DNA from: Sporodiniella umbellata
Lineage: Eukaryota; Mucoromycota; Mucoromycetes; Mucorales; Rhizopodaceae
Assembly: GCA_025677835.1 (NCBI GenBank)
Contig: JAIXMR010000111.1
Location: forward strand, 30,385 to 94,384
Reading direction: 5' to 3'
DNA length: 64,000 nt
Shown: piece by piece, positions 33,038 to 44,167 of the stretch
How the letters are laid out: every line of letters begins with the position of its first letter
Numbering within the stretch: position 1 is the first letter of the stretch
The notes under the pieces: model-generated
Database searches by the model: none
Told to the model about the DNA's origin: nothing
The model's input: only the letters and a program-made list of their open reading frames with translations
Translations under genes and position numbers: made by a program

Positions 33038-33137
33038 CTCCCCTCCATTCTACGTACATAGAAATCCATTGAAAACAAACTCTGAGTGGTATAAATAAGA
33101 GAAAATATTTGGTAAACATCTATTTTCTAATCGTATG

Positions 33138-33168
<31 letters not shown>

Positions 33169-33230
33169 GGAGGGGAGGGGAGGGGAATGAGTGCGAGTGA
33201 TGAAAATGCAATCTACAGAATTTATATTAT

Positions 33231-33400
33231 TTAAGCAAAATCCAAAGTCTCCACGTTAGGCACACCAAGTTCAGTCTAGATTAAATTAAGTGATTGTTTT
33301 TTTTTTTTGGTTATTATGATGTTTACCTTCTGAATGGGAGAGCGATAAGAGATTTTTTTCTTTTGGCTATGTACACATTCAAAAAATCCACATTTCTATG

Positions 33401-33450
<50 letters not shown>

Positions 33451-34707
33451 GGTATGTAAAATGGTAGATGATTGTTCTTTGACAGTTTTTACCTCAGACC
33501 AAGCGGATTTACATTCCCAACAGAAAGTAAAGCCACAAAAAGCACAATCTACCTTATTACAGCCTTCGTCCCGATTGATCATGATTGAACAACTGGGACA
33601 ACGTTGGCTTTTATAAAGAGTTGTTTAAGAAAAAAAGAAAAAAAAAGGCTTGTTTACCTATGTTCCAGAGCCCAGGTAAGAACATGGTGAAGGTCTCTTT
33701 TGGACTGTACGAGATAAGTCATGTATTCCTCGCATGTTTTGTCCGGATGCATACGATCCCCACATTGAAGACAAAATACAGTTTGACAGGCAAGACAGCG
33801 ATGTTCAGGAAAGAAGCGGATATGATCGAATTGAATCCTACGCCAAGTATCAGGCATCATATCCAAGCCTAGGATGCGTTGGGATATCAACTTGGCCTGC
33901 TCTGGTACACGAGGGGTTAGGGCCAACATGAGCTGATGATGTAAATCAAACAGGTTGGCATTATTCCACTCCTCCTTTTCAAAGGCTTTGGTCCAAAGCG
34001 AGTGATGCTGAAGGAGGGGAGCGATCATGGTACTGATAGAGTAGGAGAGACTATGGAGGTGTGAGTGATTTGGTTTTATCAAAGGCGAGGTTTACTTGTG
34101 TTGGTTCTTGGGCTCGAATGGACAGGGTATGGCCTCCAGTTCGCATTGTGGGCAGCATTTGGCGTAGCTCTGATAAGGCGCATTGAATCGCTCATAGAGC
34201 TCTACTACCGAAGCAGGCACATAACGTGTCCACTCTGCCTGTGGGATATGCAATCGACAGACGGGACATCGAATCTTGGTCACACAAAGCCCCCATGAAG
34301 ATTTCACGGTTTCGGAAACATACCTAAGGAAAAGAGATAAGTTATCGGCCAAAGAAAAGGACGCCTTTGGCTCACGTTTGAAAACAAACCAAACAAAACT
34401 GGTCTCGACAATAATCCAGACAGAGATCCAACCTGGCTTCAAAACAGATCGAACATCGCTCAGACCATTTCTGTACCTCTTCCGCTGGGACCTCTGGCAC
34501 TCGGCTGATAAACAAGGCGGAGAGATACAGCACAGACCGAATAAAGAGATAAAAGGGAAACAAGAAGAGAAACAGGAAGCCCATCCAGACCGGGTGTCTT
34601 GTCCAGTGCTTTAGGGTAGAAAAAGGGGCAAGACAGAGCCTGTAAAGGTATCCTATCAATACCAACAGCAACATCTGGATGATATCTTTGGTATTTCTGA
34701 TAAACAT
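33231..34707 (-). CDS. Membrane-anchored RBR-type E3 ubiquitin ligase
   Basis: Exons 34707-34376, 34323-34096, 34050-33658, 33607-33493, 33359-33327 and 33275-33231 give 381 residues. Two hydrophobic N-terminal segments (MLLLVLIGYLY and VWMGFLFLFLFPFYLFI) precede RING1 (CSICFEARLDL...YCRDQFCLVCF...IRCPVCRLHI), an IBR-like zinc site (HRCLACQTVFCLQCGDRMH) and RING2 (CPSCSIMINRDEGCNKVDC...FCWECKSAW). The RING2 cysteine in GCNKVDCAFCGFTFC is the likely ubiquitin acceptor of the RBR mechanism. The 33-base fifth exon (KKISYRSPIQK) is inferred from phase. Intron 4 holds about 47 T on the plus strand. Probably an ER or other endomembrane ligase; substrate unknown. Confidence 0.85.
33403..33449. repeat. 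Poly-T run of about 47
   Basis: Lies inside the fourth intron of the RBR ligase gene (poly-A on the gene's sense strand). The longest homopolymer in the window. Confidence 0.85.
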
Positions 34708-34881
34708 GATTCAAGAATCGATAAATAATAATAATAATAATAAAAGGAAAAAGAAAATGAAAAAAAAAAAAAAAAAAAAAAAAAAAGAAAAAAATAGGGT
34801 CATGTTTCCATGTATTTATGTACAATACATGTGGTTTGTTTATTTGTCAAAGGGAATTTGAAAAATAAAAAAATAAAAGGA

Positions 34882-35748
34882 TCAAGTCGGGTTGACCCCT
34901 TGGAAACGTAAAGCGAGTGGGTGGCGTTGACCGAGAGAGAAAGGCAAAGTGACTTTTTGATAATAATCAGGACAGAGTTCGAGGTTGGCAATGACGGTAT
35001 CCAAGAGATGAGCTTGACCGACTTGAATGCCAGGCGCGTCAGCAAAGGAGAGGGCAGTGACGTGAAGATGAAGATGGTAATAAGAAGGTGGATAATGAAA
35101 AAAGAGCCGGACCTGTTCAGGGGTCAGTCCGTGACGTTCAGAAAGGAGACGATAACAGACGGTCCGTACATGTTGAAGAAGAGCCAGATGCGATGAGGCG
35201 TGAAGTGAGCGGAGTGAGGGCAAAGGCTGATGAAACAAGGCGACCCAGTAGAGACTTTCGACCGAGCCGTCCCATTTCATGTCCGGCAGTAAGACGAGGT
35301 CCGCATCCCGGAAAATCACGCGGTCCGCCTCGGCTTGCCCGTGCAAGATATTCTGGACCCACTGCGTTCGCTCGGCTGGTATGGATTGGAGATAGGGCAA
35401 GGTCACTGACTGATAGTCCTGAGCACGCTCGTTCAGCAGAATCCGTGGCTGGGCTTCGTATTTTGCAATATGAAGCGCAGTGGCCGGATAGATGACTTTC
35501 AGCCGGAGCTCGTCCCTGTCTACCAGGCCCAAAGCCCAGCGGTAGATGTTGTTTTCCACCTCTTGCTCCAAACCCCTGAGCCGTTGTGTATAAAGAGCCA
35601 TCGTTTCGGGTTCAAACCTGGTCTTTTCAAACGACAGAATACAGGCTTCTTCCTCGACCTGACCTAGCACATAAATTATCTTTGTACGTGCATCGTTCAA
35701 TAAAACTCTTTCGAATCGGAATGCTTGCAAGATCGCTTGGGTGTGCAT
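34882..35748 (-). CDS. DCS1: Scavenger mRNA-decapping enzyme DcpS/Dcs1
   Basis: Hydrolyses the m7GpppN cap left after 3'-5' mRNA decay (family knowledge). Single exon, 288 residues. The N-terminal swapped-dimer domain is followed by KVIYPATALHIAKYEAQPRI, the substrate-pocket segment VIFRDADLVLLPDMKWDGSV, and the HIT motif HLHLHVT in YPPSYYHLHLHVTALSF, whose central histidine is the catalytic nucleophile. Length matches the yeast and human enzymes. The catalytic triad is intact. Followed on the same strand by the RBR ligase gene 175 bases downstream, which suggests no functional link by itself. Confidence 0.95.
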   Translation of the reverse strand: MHTQAILQAFRFERVLLNDARTKIIYVLGQVEEEACILSFEKTRFEPETMALYTQRLRGLEQEVENNIYRWALGLVDRDELRLKVIYPATALHIAKYEAQPRILLNERAQDYQSVTLPYLQSIPAERTQWVQNILHGQAEADRVIFRDADLVLLPDMKWDGSVESLYWVALFHQPLPSLRSLHASSHLALLQHVRTVCYRLLSERHGLTPEQVRLFFHYPPSYYHLHLHVTALSFADAPGIQVGQAHLLDTVIANLELCPDYYQKVTLPFSLGQRHPLALRFQGVNPT

Positions 35749-35869
35749 GGTTTTTTTTGTTTTTTTTTTTTTTAAAAAAAAAGAAAAAAGAAAGAAAACA
35801 GGAAAAAAAAAAAAAAAAGAGAGTAAAAGTTAGACTGTATTTAACAAGGAGAGTTTTTAAACATGGCTT

Positions 35870-36731
35870 TTATTGATACATCAAGCCATAGATGATAAAT
35901 AAAGAGGAGAGAGAAGCAATAGCAAAAGCGATAGCAATAGGGCCCAATGGAGCGCTCATTCTTCTAGCAGCACTATAAAAGCAAGTGGGACAGTAATCAG
36001 CTATTAAACAAAATAAAATAAAAGGGTGAGTGATAAGAGAGGTAAGGAGTGTGAGGATTACCACCGGTGGGGGAAGCGTAAGATTCAGCCGAATAGAAAG
36101 CGATGGTGAGTGAAGTGACGGGAGAAAGCCATCCGGGCGCGTAGGGAGCAGAGATGCCCCGTTGATCGTAAAGTTGAACCTGATACATACCCATCATGAG
36201 TGGGGTAGCGGCCGGTACGTTACTGAGAGCCCAAGTAGCGCTTGTGGCAGCCCCGTTTAGGGCGGTGATGGTATAAGTGACTTTGTTGGGTCCGACCGCA
36301 GCCAGGGTAAGGTTGGTAGGTCGTACGAGAAGGTTGGTGAAAGACCAAGAGAAGGTAACATTCTGGCTGCTGTCGATACGAAAGAGGGGCGAGACAGATT
36401 TGGAGGCGGTTGGGGCCAGAAAAGTTGCACTCGCACCGTACACTGTGTTTCCAAAGCTGGCGGAGGTAGGCAGGTTGGCAATCGAGTTGGAGGCCGCTAG
36501 ATCGACTGAAGCCGTACTCGACGTGGTGTTGCCTACACTCACTGAACCGTTGACAGGCAAAACAGATGAGCCACCGACTGACGCTGAAACTGCGGGACCG
36601 CTCGAGGCAGCAGGACTAGCTGCTGAACTGGCTGCTGGACTGGCTTGTGGTGAACTGGCTGGGGGAGCAACCACCTGGGCCCATGACTGTAAACAGAGAC
36701 AAAGAAAAACAAGGATCTGAAAGAAATACAT
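35870..36731 (-). CDS. Ser/Ala-rich cell-surface protein with C-terminal membrane anchor (DUF7137-like)
   Basis: Exons 36731-36062 and 36000-35870 give 266 residues. Signal peptide YFFQILVFLCLCLQSWA, then a Pro/Ala/Ser-rich stalk (ASSPQASPAASSAASPAAS), several N-glycosylation sequons (NGS, NTT, NVT, NLT) and a compact domain with the IDSSQNVTFSWSFTNLLVRP and MMGMYQVQLYDQRGISAPY features of a fungal wall/surface family. The short second exon codes for the tail with a hydrophobic segment (IAIAFAIASLSSLFIIYGL). Likely plasma-membrane or GPI-anchored; function unknown. Confidence 0.68.
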
Positions 36732-36740
36732 TGTTTTACC

Positions 36741-36771
<31 letters not shown>

Positions 36772-37048
36772 AAAAGTAATTAAAATCTTAAATTTTTTCT
36801 TTATTATTATTATTATTATTATTATTATTTAAAAATAAAAGTTATTTTTGGCTGAAGTCAACCAGCCTTATTCAAAGAGGAGGCGATGGTCACAAAGGTC
36901 CAGCCAATGGGGCTGAACATGAAAAAAAAAAAAAAAAAAAAAAATTTTTTTAAGAGAAAATTTCAAAAGAGGGGGCAGTTTCGATCAGGCCATTTTGCAG
37001 TAATAGCAAGCAGACAGAAAACAAAAGCTAATAAAAAGCAAGCTTTAT

Positions 37049-37087
<39 letters not shown>

Positions 37088-37279
37088 ATAGAAAATAGAA
37101 AATAGAGACTTCAAAGAGGACAAAGGGTAACTTGGGTATAGACTATAATTTTTCTTTTTTTTTTTGGGTGATTTCAATTTGAGTTTTAAAAAAAGAGAAT
37201 AAAAAGATTTCAAAATTCTATTTTTTTACTTTTTTTTTTTTTTTCCCCCCCCAAAGAGTCGATCTCTTTTTTTTTTTTT

Positions 37280-37312
<33 letters not shown>

Positions 37313-37454
37313 TAAAATTTCCCTTTTTTTTTTTTTTAAAAAAAGTCATCTCAGCGAGATAACAACTTAAAAGAAAAAACCTGATTTTTTTACAAGTTTT
37401 TTTTTCAAACGATTTTTTTCCGTCTTTTCAGCTGGCCTGCTTTAAAAAAAAAAG
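36732..37454. repeat. Low-complexity spacer of poly-A, poly-T and (ATT)n runs
   Basis: About 720 bases made mostly of homopolymers (36741-36768, 36920-36943, 37057-37084, 37269-37290) and ATT/TTA microsatellites (about 36801-36829 and 37291-37313). It separates two divergent genes. No coding exon is seen. Confidence 0.75.
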
Positions 37455-37826
37455 ATGACGCAAAGTAACGGAGAAGAAACAACCAGGAGTTGGCAACAGC
37501 TGGAAGTGGACAACGCTTATCTAAAGCAACAAAACGAACTGCTTTCAAAGGAACTCTCTTTCAGTCGATACACGATCCACGCACTCAAGCAGATTTCGTT
37601 ACAGAAAGAAGGCTCTTTGGCAGACACCAGGCAGGAACTGGAAAGAGCGTATCTCCACATTCATTGGCTCAAGGAAAGACTGCCCAAACCAACGTTGATA
37701 CAAGACAATGACCTCTCAGATGACCTTTCGGAAGAAGACGAACTGCTGGAAAAGAGGCCGGTTGACATCATGGCCAAGCTGCCTTTACGTAAACCGTTTA
37801 TGATGGTATCTGATTTCCAGCCTTAA
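37455..37826 (+). CDS. Small coiled-coil protein, unknown
   Basis: Single exon of 123 residues. Residues about 13-78 form a continuous coiled coil (WQQLEVDNAYLKQQNELLSK onward); then an acidic patch (SDDLSEEDELLEK) and a hydrophobic, basic end (KLPLRKPFMMVSDFQP). No signal peptide or membrane segment. Codon use and GC resemble the neighbours, which argues for a real gene. I recognise no family; similar short coiled coils occur in kinetochore, spindle-pole and vesicle-tether subunits, but nothing here decides between them. Converges on the next gene with 68 bases between stop codons. Confidence 0.62.
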   Translation: MTQSNGEETTRSWQQLEVDNAYLKQQNELLSKELSFSRYTIHALKQISLQKEGSLADTRQELERAYLHIHWLKERLPKPTLIQDNDLSDDLSEEDELLEKRPVDIMAKLPLRKPFMMVSDFQP

Positions 37827-37894
37827 TAATAAAGCGCATCCAAAAAAGAAAAAATTTAGTTTCGGAGAATTGTTTCAAGAAAAATTTATTACTA

Positions 37895-38494
37895 TTAGGA
37901 TTGTTCAGTGTGAAAGTGAATTGCTTTGGCTCGATAATCATCACGGATGAATTTATTCAGAGCACGAGGGACCTGCTCGTCATGCTTCAGCGACATGGGT
38001 GGCGCTGGCATGAGAAAGGAGCGTAGGGTGGGCGAGGTATCACACGGAAGGGAAAGTCGCACGGAAGGGGTGGGCGGTATCGGTAAGAGAGAAGGAGAAA
38101 ATGGGGCAGGAAAGGACCGGACGGGTAACACAGGCTGTTTTCGTGGAGAGGGATGTTTCTGACGTTGGACCAGAAAGACAGCGGCAGCAATGCCTGCCAC
38201 GCCCAACACACCGCCGATACTGGCAATCACAATCGTGTAATCTTTGCGGGGTGGATCCAGCACGGCCTCGTCTGTATCGTCCTTGTGCACCGTCTCATGC
38301 ACTGCATGGACCGCTGCTTCATGGTAGGTCGTGCTCAATGGCTTTGCTATCTCAGAGGACACCATACAGCCTTGGAGATCACACAACGTCACTAAACATC
38401 AAAACGTTTAGACTCGCCTCTTTTCTTTCCTTCTACCTTCATAGGCGTGTATCAGACTCAACAAGAAACAGAACAAAACACCAGTATAGAACAT
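37895..38494 (-). CDS. Single-pass type I membrane protein, unknown
   Basis: Exons 38494-38437 and 38391-37895 give 184 residues. Exon 1 codes only for a signal peptide (MFYTGVLFCFLLSLIHAYE), found because the second exon starts without an early hydrophobic segment. A short His/Asp-rich extracellular part with two cysteines (CDLQGC) leads to one transmembrane helix (YTIVIASIGGVLGVAGIAAA), then a basic stop-transfer (QRQKHPSPRKQP) and a Pro/Ser-rich cytosolic tail. Topology is clear; function unknown. It could be a sensor-like or adaptor protein. Confidence 0.65.
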
Positions 38495-38640
38495 TCCGTT
38501 TGGATTCTATAATAATACTAATAACAATAATAAAAAGAAAAGAAGAAAAAAAAAAAAAAAAAAAGGAATGCTAACCTTTATTGTGATGCGTATTCTACGG
38601 AAAATTATTCTTATTATTAAGGGGGAAGGGAATTCTTGGC

Positions 38641-40009
38641 CTATTTCAATCCATCGGCAGTTTTTAAAGTCTGTCTTTGTTCTCTCCTTTTCTTCTTTTT
38701 CAAGAGAACAAGCAGATCATCTTCCGAGTCCTCTTCGGAAGTAGAACCCTCCTCTACTACTGGTATAGGGGAAGGGGAGGGGATGGGCTCGAGCACATGG
38801 GTTGGCACGCTGGGACGGCTGGTCTTGTTTTCCCAAGAGTTGAGAGAAGAAATCGAGTTGTAAGACTTGACCGAGTTGGAACGGTTAACGAGCTCTTGCG
38901 TCATGATGGATTGAATATCCAGGCTCATCTCGTCCCCATACTCTTCTTCTTCGATGGGTATCGCCGCGCGTGGCCAAGTGCCGAGGATGATGGGTAGCGG
39001 CACATTGGCCACTGCGCTCTCTGTAAACCTACAACGTACCCGAACCCGGTAGTGAAATCGAAGTAGCTTGTCTAGATAACGAATCGTGGGTGGTGTGGAG
39101 GTAGGGATCAAGAGGGGACAATGGACTGTTTGTTGAAGGCTGGGAGGAACGATCGTCAGATCATAGTCGGTGGATTTTAAAACTGTCTCCTTGGAAACCG
39201 TATGTTTGGCAGTACGGATTTCTAGATGCCGTACCAACTCTACCCCAATCGATCGCCGGCGTGAACAGGGCGTTACATGCGTCACTACAAGTGTCAGTGG
39301 AATCACATCCCCTAAGAGAACACTGTCAGCAGTCGGCCTTTTTATGACGATGATGATGATTGTGATTACCTCTTGTGAAACCAATACGGGGCATGGATGC
39401 TTTCACAATGCATTTCTGATTGGCTACAGACACTTGCGCTGTTTTCTCTTGAGCCACTTTCAATTGGGGTTGGTCAATATCGATGTATTCCAACAGACTC
39501 ACGTCATATTCACACTGAGGACAGAGTGACTCTGGTATCATTGGCCGGTTCAGCACGGCTGAGATCGTGTAGCGTACAAAGCACTTTTTGCCAAACTATG
39601 CCTAGCGTTAACATCCCTCTTCTCTCCCTTTCTTTCTCTTACTTGCATCGAACTCGGTAGCTTCAGCTCACTCGGCACTCTGAATTGAAAGCCAAAGACA
39701 TGCTCCTCGTTCGATACCAACACCGCCTGCTTATGACTCTCGTTTGCATACAACGTCAATGGTGCCTCAAACAGTGATGTCACCTGCTTCTCTTTCAGAT
39801 GGAGACAGACTCGCCCAAAGAACTTGAGTTGGATACAATTGACTTTGATCGTACTATGGGGTTGGACAAGCACGTTTCCTTGAACGTTCAGCATTATTCT
39901 CATTTCAAAACAAGTGCCAGTCTGTTTTACCTTGGATCGTCTCACCTGGGAAATAGAACTTTTCTTCATCCAATCGAATCTGTATCAATTTCCCTGTTTT
40001 CTTGAGCAT
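38641..40009 (-). CDS. Arrestin-domain protein (alpha-arrestin)
   Basis: Exons 40009-39931, 39878-39643, 39595-39370 and 39311-38641 give 403 residues. The N-terminal arrestin sheet reads IQIRLDEEKFYFPGETIQG and, after the first intron, STIKVNCIQLKFFGRV; then HVFGFQFRVPSELKLPSSMQ, the CFVRYTISAVL strand typical of the arrestin_N domain, and the C-domain opening DVIPLTLVVTHVTP. The C-terminal 100 residues are acidic, Ser/Pro-rich and end in a Lys/Arg cluster (LLKKKKRREQRQ). By family it should link plasma-membrane cargo to Rsp5-type ubiquitin ligases, but I see no PPxY motif. It is divergent from the VPS9 gene with 236 bases between starts. Confidence 0.85.
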
Positions 40010-40058
40010 CGCTAAACGAATAATAATAATAATAATAAAAAATAAAAAAAAAAAAAAA

Positions 40059-40060
<2 letters not shown>

Positions 40061-40100
<40 letters not shown>

Positions 40101-40229
40101 TAACCTACGTTTGGATTCCCTTTTGGTTCTACACCTTTATTGGATGTTGTGTGACTCTTTTTTATACATGCACACTCGCATCGGGTCAGAGCCTTGGCTG
40201 ACTTTTTTTTCTTTCTTTCTTTCTTTCTT
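40061..40229. repeat. (GA)n and (CTTT)n tracts between arrestin and VPS9 genes
   Basis: A GA run of about 28 bases (40061-40089) and a CTTT run (about 40207-40229) occupy the 236-base divergent promoter. GA/CT tracts are frequent in fungal core promoters; the role here is inferred. Confidence 0.6.
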
Positions 40230-40245
40230 GTCGATGGCTTAAAAG

Positions 40246-42391
40246 ATGTCTTTGCCCTTTATCTATGTGCCTACGACTAAAAAAAAGAAAGAGGCGATGG
40301 ATAGCGCTTTAGCAAAATACAAGAAACAAGAGGATAAGCTGGAGGCAGAAGAGATGGATGAAAACCTTTTCTACCGCTACTTGACCACCCATTGCCATCC
40401 ATTGTTTTCTTCTTCCTCTATCGTCTGTATTCCTCACTCCCACTCTATCCAAGGTCTTACGTTTAGTAAAGAAATGATCGGTAACGTCTTGAGTACTCTA
40501 ATTTCTTACTCACCCGTTTAGAGTCCCATTGTTTTCAACCCTCTCGTTTCTTTCAAGATCAACATGTCACCAAACAAAAACACCCGAAATCCATCCGCTT
40601 CGAATCCCCTGATACCATCCTCACCCAGTCAGGTAAGTTGCTTTTCTTGATTTCCCCCCCCCTCTCTCTCTCTCTCTCTCTCGATCTGATCGGCAAACAA
40701 AAGGTTATAAAGAGGTACGAAGGATCCAGATCCTGGCAGAGGAATCTGTCTATGTGGGTCGAAAGAAGATCCGGGTGTATTCGATTGATCGTCCTTTGGA
40801 AGGCCAAGTACTCGTGAGTGGATATAGCTATAGTATCTTCTAAACCTTAGCCTAGACACCTTGTGCTCATCCATCGGCCATTATCACCATTCCGCCTGTA
40901 AGAAACGCTAAAAAGTAAGGGGGTGATCCTCTCTCTCTTTTTTTTTTTTCTTTTCTTTTCACTCTGTCTAAATACTCTTTCTAGTGATTTGGAATTCCTC
41001 AATATGTTTCCAGAAAATATGGAAGCTATTTATGAACTACAACAAGCAGTACAAGAATTCAGTGACACTTACGTCTATATCAAAGGCTATAACAAAACAA
41101 CGGTCGAAAGAATCCGACACATGTATATCAAAACCTATCGAGTAAAACACACCTCTGTTTGTTTGTTTTGATCTTTGACCCTTTTTTTTTTATTTATTTA
41201 TGATCAAAAGACCATCCTACAGAAAAACAAACTGTTAGAAGCCTCCTGTCGCGCCCCTTCTGAAAACGATCATTTTTTGGAATTGGTGGAAAAGTAAGGG
41301 CCGATAAAACAAAAAAGAAAAAAAAAAGAAAATAACGGTTTTAGTGTGGTGATGAGCTTTCTTCATAAAAAGATATGGATTTATACCCTTCAGCAACTCT
41401 TGGAGACACCCGATCAGGTATTGGACGCCATCTGCTCAGCCTATGCCGGCGTGGTGCTGGCACAATACTCTCTTCGTTACCCGCTGTCTGAGATGGACGT
41501 GGCCTGTTTTTCGGATGCCATCCAACAGTTTCAAAAGATGGAACATCAAGCCATGACCCCGCTTGAAAAACTGGCCGTCTTGAAGACCACCTTGGACTGC
41601 ATCTCCAGTGCCGTACGTGACTATGTGCAGCAGGTAGGCCCGAGTACTTGCGGTAAAAAAAAAAAAAAAAAAAAAAAAAATAGGCAGTGGATTGATTCAT
41701 TCCTCCCCCCCCCCCTTCATAGATACCTCAGTCACTTCGGATGAGATGATTCCATTGTTGGCCTTTATTCTTGTCCAGAGTCATGTGCCACGGATGGCCA
41801 GTTTGGGTTATTATATGCAACACTATCGATTGGCGGAGATGATCGAAGGCTCTGTCTACAGGTAAAAAAAAAAAAAAAAAAAAAATGCCAAAGGTTGAAA
41901 TAGCATTCATATTTCTCGAGGGGGGCACTAGTTTTGTATTGGCCACACTTCAGTCTGCTTACGAGTTTCTCAGAGGGGATCCCCTCTCGTTGTACGATAC
42001 CAGCCTACAGAGGGCGCGTTCGTTTGAACGTCATCATCGGAAGAGTCAGAGCGCGGACTTTCAAAAGGAATGGCATATCCTTCGCCCCCATAGCGTCTTG
42101 CCCACACACGAACGCCCTCGCTGGGCTACTCCTACGCCACCCCATCGACCCATCGAGAAATCTAACCTGGGCTCTTCCCGTCCTCTGTTCTCCAGTACGA
42201 TGCCTTCCCTCTCTGCTCCCGCATCCCCAACCCAGCGTCATCACAAACGCAGTCACCATCCACCCGAAATCATTCATGTGCCAACACGCCCCACTTCCAT
42301 GATCCATCCCCCCGCACAAGAAGATCTCGGCGACTTTTTGAATCAACTCAGCCTTTTAGAAGGGGATGTGACTGGCATGTCTTTGAAATAA
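40246..42391 (+). CDS. VPS9-domain Rab5-type GEF
   Basis: Nine exons: 40246-40480, 40522-40632, 40704-40813, 40856-40914, 40985-41141, 41211-41293, 41345-41652, 41723-41861 and 41932-42391, giving 553 residues. The N-terminal half is a helical region (IRVYSIDRPLEGQVL, NMEAIYELQQAVQEF). The VPS9 domain spans about residues 270-405: MTPLEKLAVLKTTLDCISSA, then SVTSDEMIPLLAFILVQSHV, MASLGYYMQHYR and SFVLATLQSAYEFL. The conserved aspartate in 'SDEMIPLL' is present, so exchange activity on Rab5/Vps21-like GTPases is expected. The C-terminal 130 residues are disordered and Pro/His/Ser-rich. Introns 7 and 8 start GTAAAA and run into poly-A. No CUE or SH2 domain. Confidence 0.85.
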
Positions 42392-42501
42392 ACCTGTTCT
42401 GTATGTTCTGTGTGTTTATTATTTAGTAGATGGTTGCGGTTGGATCCTCCGCATCGTTTTTTTTTGTTTTTTTTTTTTTTTTGGCGATTGGTATAGGGAA
42501 A

Positions 42502-44167
42502 TCAAGAAGCATCGGTGGAAAGGGTAGGGGAAGTGTGTAGACCTAATTGAGAAGTATCGTAACCGTTTTGCTCGAGATACTCTTTAAAGTCGGCATCTTC
42601 TTGAACAAGGCCTTCGGGGCCAATGTCAGGTACACAGAACCAAGCCAGCACACCCGTGACGATCGCAATGCCACTGCCGACCAAGAAAGGGCCACGGTAA
42701 CCACCCATGGCTTCCTGCATAGGTACGAAAGCCAGCGTACCAACGGTAGCCCCCACTTTGCCCACGGCAGCAGCCATACCATAACATGTACCACGGACAG
42801 CGGTAGGGAACATTTCAGTGGCATTTAAACCCATCGTGTCCCCTGGACCGTATTCAGCCAAAGCGAGGTAGAGACCATACATGATCTGTAAAAAAAAAAA
42901 GGTTTTAGAACAACCGAAAAAAAAAAAAAAAAAAAAGACTTACGATAAACATAGGCAGACAACGGGTCGAGATCAATTCATAAACACCACCCAAGATCAT
43001 ACCTACCACACCCATGGCAAGAAGACCAATGGTCAAGGTCTTTCTACGGCCAATTCTGTCCACAGAGTAAGCGCCGAGAAGCGAGCCAGGCAGGTAGAAT
43101 GAATAGAGCAAGATATTCCAGGCCACGACCTCGATAATCGATTCACCCCCGGCCACACTATCGATAATAACGGATGAAAAGACGCCGGAAGGATAAGAAA
43201 TGAAATCGTAGATAAACCATAGACCGGAAGCGATCAGTAGACGAAACCAATAGCGTTTGATGATCAACCAATAGGGTACCTTCTTTCTCATGGCGCTGGT
43301 ACGGTAACGTTCGGAATCAGCCATTCTTAAACGGACTTTTTGTTTATGGGGTTAGATTGGATGAGAAAAAGAGAGTTTACTTACAATACAATACGGAAAG
43401 AGGGGGAATGATGCCCAACCCCAGACTGAGACGCCAGACAGGTTCAAGGTTGTCTTTGAAGATAGCCAACAAGATGACCGGCACAATGGCAGAAACAACG
43501 TAACCAGCATCAATAACAAAGTTGGTGACCTATTTTTTTTTTTTTTTTTTTTTTTTTTCAACTGGGTTAAGCATGGTTACATTGGTATAAGATGTGGGCT
43601 TACCAAAACAAACAGGGCACCTCGTCTACCGGGCGCTACTTCATCAGCAGACTCACCTGCAGAAACAGAACTACAAGGGTATTCACCACCAACGCCTACA
43701 CCCAACACACCACGAGAAATGATCATCATCCAGAGCATGCCCTGAACGGTAGTCCCACTGGAAGCAGCAGATAACGCTGCACCTAAAATAACCAAGAACG
43801 TGGTGGATACCAAACCGATCTTTCGGCCCAAACGATCAATGATCAGACCAAAACCTTCACATCCTATCTGTTAGCCTCTGTTTTTCTCTCTCCCAATTTC
43901 TTCTTGCTTACCCAGTTGGCCAACAATAGCACCCACAAACATCGAATAGGAAAGACGAGATTTCATCGTCGCATCAAATTGCGCTCCATAGATTTTACTC
44001 AAAAACAGATTGACAAAACTGATCACTCCTGATTGGTAACCATCTGACAGCAGTGCAAATCCACTAAACAACACATTAAAGTAAGAAGTCGATCTGGATT
44101 GTGCTTTGGCTGGGCTGGATTCAATCGAAGAATCCGAATCGACAGGCAGTTTGATACTTTCAGACAT
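42502..44167 (-). CDS. MFS transporter, GIT1/PHO84 type (glycerophosphodiester or phosphate uptake)
   Basis: Exons 44167-43912, 43863-43604, 43529-43385, 43335-42944 and 42885-42502 give 478 residues. Twelve membrane segments are compatible with the hydrophobic pattern. Seen: SGFALLSDGYQSGVISFVN (TM1), DRLGRKIGLVS and GVGVGGEYPCSSVSAGESA (sugar-porter/PHS signatures), EPVWRLSLGLGIIPPLSVL, SVDRIGRRKTL between TM8 and TM9, and GDTMGLNATEMFPTAVRGT near the end. The GEYP motif and overall order fit the phosphate:H+ symporter family, with the closest fit to Git1-like proteins. Substrate cannot be settled from the sequence. The ATG at 44167 is the first in frame. Converges on the VPS9 gene. Confidence 0.85.

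Noticed and set aside
35088..35495. 135-codon Arg-rich plus-strand ORF
   Set aside because: Antisense to DCS1, whose HIT motif and length leave no doubt about the coding strand.
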